DNA from: Stutzerimonas stutzeri
GTDB lineage: Bacteria > Pseudomonadota > Gammaproteobacteria > Pseudomonadales > Pseudomonadaceae
Assembly: GCF_000219605.1 (NCBI RefSeq)
Contig: NC_015740.1
Span: forward strand, 1,426,001 to 1,490,000
Direction of reading: 5' to 3'
Length of the DNA stretch: 64,000 nucleotides
A program made the position numbers and the translations under genes. The notes under the pieces are model-generated. The model was not told the origin of the DNA. It saw only the letters and a program-made list of their open reading frames with translations, and searched no databases. Shown piece after piece: positions 58,913 to 64,000 of this stretch. The number at the start of each line of letters is the position of its first letter. The first letter of the stretch is position 1.

Positions 58913-59045
58913 CAGAGAATCCTCGTTTCAAAGGTGAAGACTAGCGCGGTGCCGTTTGTCGGCCTAGTCTGAAAAGTAACCGGAGCCGCCCGGATTCCCA
59001 TGCGTGGCGTTTCTGGCTGAATGTCCATACTGGAGGTTTTGATCA

Positions 59046-59684
59046 ATGAGTACATTACGGACAGCAGTACCCGTTATTGTCATGACCACGTTCCTGGCCG
59101 GTTGTGCAGGCGTGCAGAAGCAGGACTGGCCGACCTGTGCGGCTGTAGGTGGCGTGACTGGTGCCGCGCTGGGGGCCATCGAAAGCAGCACCTACGCCGG
59201 TTGGGGTGCGCTGATCGGTGGTGGCGTCGCGGCGGCCTATTGTTGGGCCAACGGCATGGAAGAGGAAACCGTCGCGGTCGTGGAAACGGTCGAGCCGATG
59301 CCCCAGACCCAGCCTGAGCCGGAACCGGCTGCCGCGCCGGTGCGCGTCGAACTGGACGTCAAGTTCGACTTCGACCGCGACGTGGTCAAGCAGGACAGCT
59401 ACAGCGACATCCAGAACCTGGCCGATTTCATGAAAGAATATCGCCAGACCACCACCGTACTGGAAGGCCACACCGACTCGGTCGGCACCGACGCCTACAA
59501 CCAGCGCCTTTCCGAGCGTCGTGCCAACGCCGTTCGCAGAGTGCTGGTGGATGAACTGGGTGTCGAGGGCAATCGCGTGAACGCCGTCGGTTATGGCGAG
59601 TCTCGCCCGGTCGCCGACAACTCCACCGAGGAAGGTCGCGCGATCAACCGTCGCGTGGAAGCCGAGGTCGAAGCGCGTCCCTGA
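59046..59684 (+). CDS. OmpA family lipoprotein
   Basis: A 212-residue lipoprotein (GGAGG before the ATG; lipobox LAGC at residue 20). A Gly-rich membrane-like segment (GGVTGAALGAIESSTYAGWGALIGGGVAAAY) lies ahead of a Pro/Glu linker, then an OmpA peptidoglycan-binding domain: VKFDFDRDVVKQDSYSDI, LEGHTDSVGTDAYNQRLSERRANAVRRVLV, VGYGESRPVADNSTEEGRAINRRVE. It likely ties the outer membrane to the wall. It has its own terminator. Confidence 0.93.
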   Translation: MSTLRTAVPVIVMTTFLAGCAGVQKQDWPTCAAVGGVTGAALGAIESSTYAGWGALIGGGVAAAYCWANGMEEETVAVVETVEPMPQTQPEPEPAAAPVRVELDVKFDFDRDVVKQDSYSDIQNLADFMKEYRQTTTVLEGHTDSVGTDAYNQRLSERRANAVRRVLVDELGVEGNRVNAVGYGESRPVADNSTEEGRAINRRVEAEVEARP

Positions 59685-59706
59685 TCAATCAGCTGAGTAC
59701 TGATCC

Positions 59707-59733
59707 AGCCGGGCCTTGCGCCCGGCTTTTTTT
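59707..59733 (+). terminator. Terminator after the OmpA lipoprotein gene
   Basis: AGCCGGGC pairs with GCCCGGCT around CTTGC, followed by seven T. It starts 23 bases after the stop at 59684. Confidence 0.92.
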
Positions 59734-59742
59734 GGGGGCGAG

Positions 59743-60207
59743 TCAGAACAGGGGGCGGGCGCTGGCCAGTGCGACCACCAGCAGGCCCAGAATCAGGTTG
59801 ATTCCCACCAGCCGGCGAATCTGCCCCAGCACTGCGCCGCCTGCTGGCCATTGCTCGGCCTCGACGGCTCTTTTGAGCGAGGGTAGCTGCAGCAGCTGGA
59901 TACGCAGGAACAGCGCCAGCATCACCAGATACAGCCCCGCCATGATGTGCACATAGCGAGGCGCGCTTTCCAGCGCGCCGAATCGCATGTGCCACATACC
60001 GATTCCGCTGATCGGCAGCACCAGCACCGCTACCCATACCCAGACGAAGAAGCGGCGGAGTACATCGGTCCACAGCCGCAGCCGCTCCGGCGCCTGCAGC
60101 ATCGCCACGGCCGCTGGTCGCAGGACCATCCAGGCGAAGAACATGCCGCCGACCCACACCGTTGCGGCGAGTACGTGCAGTGCGTAAAGCAAGGCAAAAG
60201 GTGTCAT
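59743..60207 (-). CDS. CopD family membrane protein
   Basis: A 154-residue protein started at MTPFALLYALHVLAATVWVGGMFFAW (60207, with GGAGA before). Four membrane helices, with a His in the first helix and GMWHMRF in a later loop, fit the small CopD family. Members may bind copper or heme. Function here is unknown. It ends close to the OmpA terminator. Confidence 0.85.
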   Translation of the reverse strand: MTPFALLYALHVLAATVWVGGMFFAWMVLRPAAVAMLQAPERLRLWTDVLRRFFVWVWVAVLVLPISGIGMWHMRFGALESAPRYVHIMAGLYLVMLALFLRIQLLQLPSLKRAVEAEQWPAGGAVLGQIRRLVGINLILGLLVVALASARPLF

Positions 60208-60267
60208 GGGAAAATCTCCGGTGGCGGTTGGGCGAACGCGCGCTATCATAGCCGCCCGATCGAAGTA

Positions 60268-60283
60268 CTGAAAATATATACAG
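60268..60283 (+). promoter_or_regulatory. LexA box upstream of dinG
   Basis: CTG-AAAATATATA-CAG matches the CTG-N10-CAG LexA consensus well, with an AT-only centre. It is 11 bases before the dinG ATG, so binding would block the promoter or start. Confidence 0.9.
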
Positions 60284-60293
60284 CTCCGCGCCC

Positions 60294-62438
60294 ATGCTCA
60301 GCACCGAACTCAAGTCCCAGATCCAGGGCGCCTATACCCGTTTCCTCGAAGCCAAGGGGCTTAAGGCCCGCTATGGCCAGCGCCTGATGATCGCCGAAGT
60401 CGCCAAGGTGCTGGGCACGGTCAAGGTCGACGATGAAGGTCGTCGTAGCAGCGAGCCGGCTGTCGTTGCCGTCGAGGCGGGTACCGGCACCGGCAAGACC
60501 GTCGCCTACAGCCTGGCCGCGATCCCCACGGCCAAGGCTGCCGGCAAGCGGCTGGTGATTGCCACCGCGACCGTCGCGCTGCAGGAGCAGATCGTGCACA
60601 AGGATCTGCCTGATCTGATGCGCAACAGCGGGCTCAGCTTCAGCTTCGCCCTGGCCAAGGGTCGGGGGCGTTACCTGTGCTTGTCCAAGCTGGACATGCT
60701 GCTGCAGGAAGGTCAGGCACAGAGCGCCACCGCGCAGTTGTTCGAGGAGGAAGGCTTTCGCATCGAGGTCGACGAGCGCAGCCAGAAGCTGTTCACCAGC
60801 ATGATCGAAAAACTGGCCGGCAATCGGTGGGATGGCGATCGGGACAGCTGGCCGGAAGAGCTGGGCGATGCGGACTGGGGACAGCTGACCACTGATCACA
60901 GCCAGTGCACCGGACGACATTGCCCCAACTTCCAGCAATGTGCCTTCTACAAGGCGCGGGAAGGCATGACCAAGGTGGATGTCATCGTCACCAACCATGA
61001 CATGGTGCTGGCCGACCTCGCGCTCGGGGGCGGGGCCGTACTACCCGACCCGCGTGACACCATCTATGTGTTCGATGAGGGGCATCATCTGCCCGACAAG
61101 GCCATTGGCCACTTCGCACATTTCACTCGGCTGCGCTCGACGGCGGACTGGTTGGCGCAGGTGGAAAAGAACCTGACCAAACTGCTGGCCCAGCATTCGC
61201 TACCGGGTGAGCTGGGGCGCCCGGTCGAAGGCATTCCGGAGATCGCCCGAGAGCTGCGTACCCAGCAACAGTTCATGTTCAGCGCCTGCGAGCAGGTCGC
61301 GGATTTCAAGGCCGGGGAGGACATGGAGGGGCGTGAGCGGCCGCGACATCGTTTCGTCGGTGGCGTCGTGCCAGGGCATCTGGTCGAGCTTGGCACTGAA
61401 TTGAAGAAAGGTTTCGCCAAGCTGACCGATCTCTTCACCCGCATCGCCGAACTGCTCAAGGAGGCAATGGACGGCGAGACCGGCAGCGGCATCGCCAGCC
61501 ACCAGGCGGAGGAGTGGTATCCCCTGTTCGGCAGCCTGCTGACGCGCTCGCAGGGCAACTGGGACCTGTGGACGGCCTTCACCGTCGAGGATCCGGAAGA
61601 CAGCCCGCCGATGGCACGCTGGTTGACGCTGGCCGAAGGCGGCGCGCTGTTCGATATCGAGGTCAATGCCAGTCCGATCCTGGCTGCTGAAACGTTGCGG
61701 CGCAACCTCTGGAATGTCGCCTTCGGCGCCCTGGTAACCTCAGCCACGCTCACCGCGTTGAACAGCTTCGATCGCTACCGGATGCGAGCCGGCCTGCCCA
61801 AGGCGGCGGTCACTGCCGTGGTGCCGAGCCCCTTCCATCATGCCGATGCCGGCGAGCTCAGGGTTCCGGATCTGCAGGCTGACCCTCGTGATGCGCCGGC
61901 GCACACCGCCGCCATCGTCCGCGAGCTGCCGAAGCTGGTGGAAGGCGCCCGTGGAACGCTGGTGCTGTTTTCGTCGCGCCGGCAGATGCAGGACGTCTTC
62001 GATGGGCTGGAGCGGGACTGGCGCCGACGCGTGCTGATTCAGGGCAATCTGTCCAAGCACGAAACGCTGAACAAGCACAAGGCGCGCGTGGACGAGGGCG
62101 AACCCAGTGTGCTGTTCGGCCTGGCCAGCTTCGCCGAAGGCGTCGACCTGCCTGGGGCCTATTGCGAACACGTGGTCATCGCCAAGATTCCGTTTGCCGT
62201 GCCGGACGATCCGGTCGAGGCGGCATTGGCGGAGTGGATCGAGGCCCGCGGCGGCAATCCGTTCATGGAGATCGCTGTGCCGGACGCTTCGCTGCGGCTG
62301 GTCCAGGCGTGCGGGCGTCTGTTGCGGACCGAACAGGACCGCGGGACCATCACCTTGCTCGACCGGCGAGTGGTGACGCAGCGCTACGGCAAGGCGATTC
62401 TCAATGCCCTGCCGCCATTCAGGCGGCACATCGGCTGA
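60294..62438 (+). CDS. dinG: ATP-dependent DNA helicase DinG
   Basis: A 714-residue superfamily 2 helicase. Walker A is EAGTGTGKT (61-69) and the DEAH-type box DEGH (261-264). Cys129, 205, 210 and 216 lie between them in the places of the iron-sulfur cluster of DinG/XPD-type enzymes. Motif VI (QACGRLLRTEQDRG) is near the end. It unwinds DNA 5'-3' in SOS repair. A LexA box is just upstream. Confidence 0.95.
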   Translation: MLSTELKSQIQGAYTRFLEAKGLKARYGQRLMIAEVAKVLGTVKVDDEGRRSSEPAVVAVEAGTGTGKTVAYSLAAIPTAKAAGKRLVIATATVALQEQIVHKDLPDLMRNSGLSFSFALAKGRGRYLCLSKLDMLLQEGQAQSATAQLFEEEGFRIEVDERSQKLFTSMIEKLAGNRWDGDRDSWPEELGDADWGQLTTDHSQCTGRHCPNFQQCAFYKAREGMTKVDVIVTNHDMVLADLALGGGAVLPDPRDTIYVFDEGHHLPDKAIGHFAHFTRLRSTADWLAQVEKNLTKLLAQHSLPGELGRPVEGIPEIARELRTQQQFMFSACEQVADFKAGEDMEGRERPRHRFVGGVVPGHLVELGTELKKGFAKLTDLFTRIAELLKEAMDGETGSGIASHQAEEWYPLFGSLLTRSQGNWDLWTAFTVEDPEDSPPMARWLTLAEGGALFDIEVNASPILAAETLRRNLWNVAFGALVTSATLTALNSFDRYRMRAGLPKAAVTAVVPSPFHHADAGELRVPDLQADPRDAPAHTAAIVRELPKLVEGARGTLVLFSSRRQMQDVFDGLERDWRRRVLIQGNLSKHETLNKHKARVDEGEPSVLFGLASFAEGVDLPGAYCEHVVIAKIPFAVPDDPVEAALAEWIEARGGNPFMEIAVPDASLRLVQACGRLLRTEQDRGTITLLDRRVVTQRYGKAILNALPPFRRHIG

Positions 62439-62549
62439 TCGGGCAGGATCACGGGCTGCGATAGCTGTCCATCACGGCATTGGCTGCCGGTTCCCTTGCC
62501 GGGCCGCGCTTGCAAGAATCACCCGCAATCAAACATGAGGGGTAGCGAC

Positions 62550-63698
62550 GTGCAGGTTCAGGGTTATTTCGATCTTCGCTTCGAAGCGGTTCGCGATGCG
62601 TTTGCCGCATTGTTCGACGGCACCCAGCAACGCGGCGCCGCACTCTGTGTGCAGATCGGCGGCGAAACGGTGGTCGATCTGTGGGCTGGCGTCGCCGACA
62701 ACCAGGGCGAGCAGGCCTGGCACAGCGACACGCTGGTCAACCTGTTTTCCTGCACCAAGACCTTTACCGCGGTGGCCGCGCTGCAGCTGGTCGAGGAGGG
62801 CAAGCTGGAACTGGATGCCCCGGTCGCGCGGGTCTGGCCGGAATTCGCGGCCAATGGCAAGGAATCGATAACCTTGCGCCAGCTGCTTTGTCATCGCGCC
62901 GGGCTGCCGGCCATTCGCCGGCCGCTGGCGCCCGAGGCACTCTACGACTGGACGTGCATGACCGACGCGCTGGCCGCCGAGGAGCCCTGGTGGGCACCGG
63001 GTACCGACCAGGGTTACGCCGCCATGACCTACGGCTGGCTGGTCGGGGAGCTGCTGCGTCGTGTCGATGGCTGCGGAGCGGGCGAGTCGATCGTTCGTCG
63101 CACCGCGGCGCCCCTGGGGCTGGACTTCCATGTTGGCCTGGACGACAGCCAGGCCGATCGCGTCGCTTACCTGACCAGGACCAAGAACGACTTCGGCGAC
63201 GCTTGCGCCCAGCGTCTGTTGAAGGCGCTGATGAGTGATCCTGCATCCATCAGCGCCCGCGCTTTCAACAATCCGCCATCCATCATGAGCAGCGGCAACA
63301 AGCCGGAATGGCGACGCATGGCGCAGCCGGCGGCCAACGGCCACGGCAACGCGCGCTCGCTGGCCGGCTTGTATACCGGTTTGCTTCAGGGCAGGCTGCT
63401 CGATGAGGCGGTCCTGCGTGAGATGACCCATGAGCACAGCGCTGGCGAGGACCGTACCCTGTTGGCCTCGACGCGCTTCGGCCTGGGTTGCTGGCTCGAT
63501 CAGCCTGACGTTGCCAATGCGACGTTCGCCATGGGGCCGCGCGCGTTCGGCCATCCAGGTGCGGGTGGCTGCATTGGCTTCGCCGATCCGGAGCGTGAAC
63601 TGGGGTTCGGCTTCGTCACCAATACTCTCGGGCCCTATGTGCTGATGGACCCGAGAGCGCAATCGCTGGCTCGCTGCGTAGCCGCCTGCCTGCATTGA
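62550..63698 (+). CDS. Serine hydrolase of the beta-lactamase (EstB) family
   Basis: A 382-residue protein. GTG 62550 was chosen because GAGGGG precedes it by seven bases; ATG 62535 is the alternative. The catalytic S-x-x-K reads FSCTKTF, and the tyrosine motif is in MTYGWLVGELLRR. HPGAGG near the C-terminus is the third motif. No signal peptide is seen, so it is cytoplasmic, more likely an esterase than a beta-lactamase. Confidence 0.85.
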   Translation: MQVQGYFDLRFEAVRDAFAALFDGTQQRGAALCVQIGGETVVDLWAGVADNQGEQAWHSDTLVNLFSCTKTFTAVAALQLVEEGKLELDAPVARVWPEFAANGKESITLRQLLCHRAGLPAIRRPLAPEALYDWTCMTDALAAEEPWWAPGTDQGYAAMTYGWLVGELLRRVDGCGAGESIVRRTAAPLGLDFHVGLDDSQADRVAYLTRTKNDFGDACAQRLLKALMSDPASISARAFNNPPSIMSSGNKPEWRRMAQPAANGHGNARSLAGLYTGLLQGRLLDEAVLREMTHEHSAGEDRTLLASTRFGLGCWLDQPDVANATFAMGPRAFGHPGAGGCIGFADPERELGFGFVTNTLGPYVLMDPRAQSLARCVAACLH

Positions 63699-63833
63699 AC
63701 CACTCGTCACTTCAAGGCGGCCGGACTTTTCAAAAGAAGGACTTGCGTCCACAATTTCGAATCAAACTCAATAGTGGCATCTCATCTTCGATGCCCGTCC
63801 AAGAAACGCATCTGGTGCACGGAAATTTTGCTC

Positions 63834-64000
63834 ATGAACCTGCTGAAGAGCGCCTCCCTGATTCTCTGCATGATCGTCATCGCCGGCTGTAGCTCGAAGG
63901 GCGAGAAGAAACCCAGTGAGGCAGCGGCTCCGGTTGCGCCGAAGGTGGATTACGCCTGGCTTGACGAATATGAACCGAAGCTGCGCGATGCGCTGGTGGA
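63834..64000 (+). CDS. Lipoprotein, partial (C-terminus outside window)
   Basis: Starts at ATG 63834 and runs off the window after 55 codons. The signal has lipobox VIAGC near residue 19, followed by a Lys/Glu/Ala/Pro-rich linker and DYAWLDEYEPKLRDALV. An OmpA-type lipoprotein is possible but cannot be shown from this piece. Confidence 0.75.
   Translation, partial: MNLLKSASLILCMIVIAGCSSKGEKKPSEAAAPVAPKVDYAWLDEYEPKLRDALV

Overview
The window is a GC-rich gammaproteobacterial chromosome segment, most likely Pseudomonas sensu lato and probably the Stutzerimonas (P. stutzeri) group. The evidence is gene content and order: fdxA-mutS-cinA/pncC-recA-recX-LOG protein-MBL nuclease, then a PA3611-like secreted protein, an ErdR-type regulator, and divergent finR/fpr. 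These resemble neighbourhoods known from P. aeruginosa. No prophage, insertion sequence, CRISPR array, rRNA operon or plasmid function was seen. One tRNA gene, tRNA-Thr(CGT), is present.

Layout. 1-3.6 kb: osmoprotectant (N-acetylglutaminylglutamine amide) genes ngg and asnO with a divergent MarR regulator and a palindromic operator. 3.6-7.7 kb: an egtB-egtD ergothioneine operon that continues into an S8 (subtilisin-like) protein whose catalytic Asp position holds Glu. 7.8-17.9 kb: an OBAP-type lipoprotein, an SDR enzyme, a frameshifted lhr helicase, several lipoproteins, a solute-binding protein and a pseudouridine synthase. 18.0-23.3 kb: two PQQ-dependent dehydrogenases (the first frameshifted), a CvfB-like RNA-binding protein, and DUF488 and DUF2945 genes. 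23.3-27.7 kb: an AT-rich leader, a secreted GH5 glycanase with an unassigned N-terminal module, and a coupled three-gene envelope operon. 27.8-36.2 kb: the tRNA followed by an accessory stretch full of decay: an MFS pump/TetR pair, the fused 3' ends of a pobR-pobA locus, a frameshifted TonB-dependent receptor below a Fur-like site, a diguanylate cyclase, a response-regulator remnant and lpxR. 36.2-40.8 kb: a YihY/BrkB protein, a coupled glycosyltransferase/DUF2334/flippase-like trio, and CsbD. 40.9-50.4 kb: the conserved DNA-repair block, with an acyltransferase-3 gene between mutS and cinA/pncC. 50.5-64 kb: a divergent phosphoketolase, tapT, an EamA exporter, erdR, finR/fpr, ychJ, an OmpA lipoprotein, dinG with a good LexA box, a serine hydrolase and a partial lipoprotein.

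Functional themes are stress protection (NAGGN, ergothioneine, CsbD, the finR/fpr redox response, SOS control of recA and dinG), periplasmic PQQ oxidation, and envelope remodelling (LpxR, acyltransferase, GT4 operon). Three otherwise intact genes carry one frame-disrupting indel each (lhr, a PQQ sugar dehydrogenase, a TonB receptor). Two of these are one-base losses, so sequencing error must be excluded before calling them pseudogenes. The pobR/pobA and response-regulator remnants are too degraded for that explanation. No wholly new multi-gene system could be demonstrated. The best candidates for new biology are the Glu-for-Asp S8 protein coupled to egtBD, the GT4-DUF2334-flippase operon, and the three-gene envelope operon at 25.7-27.7 kb.
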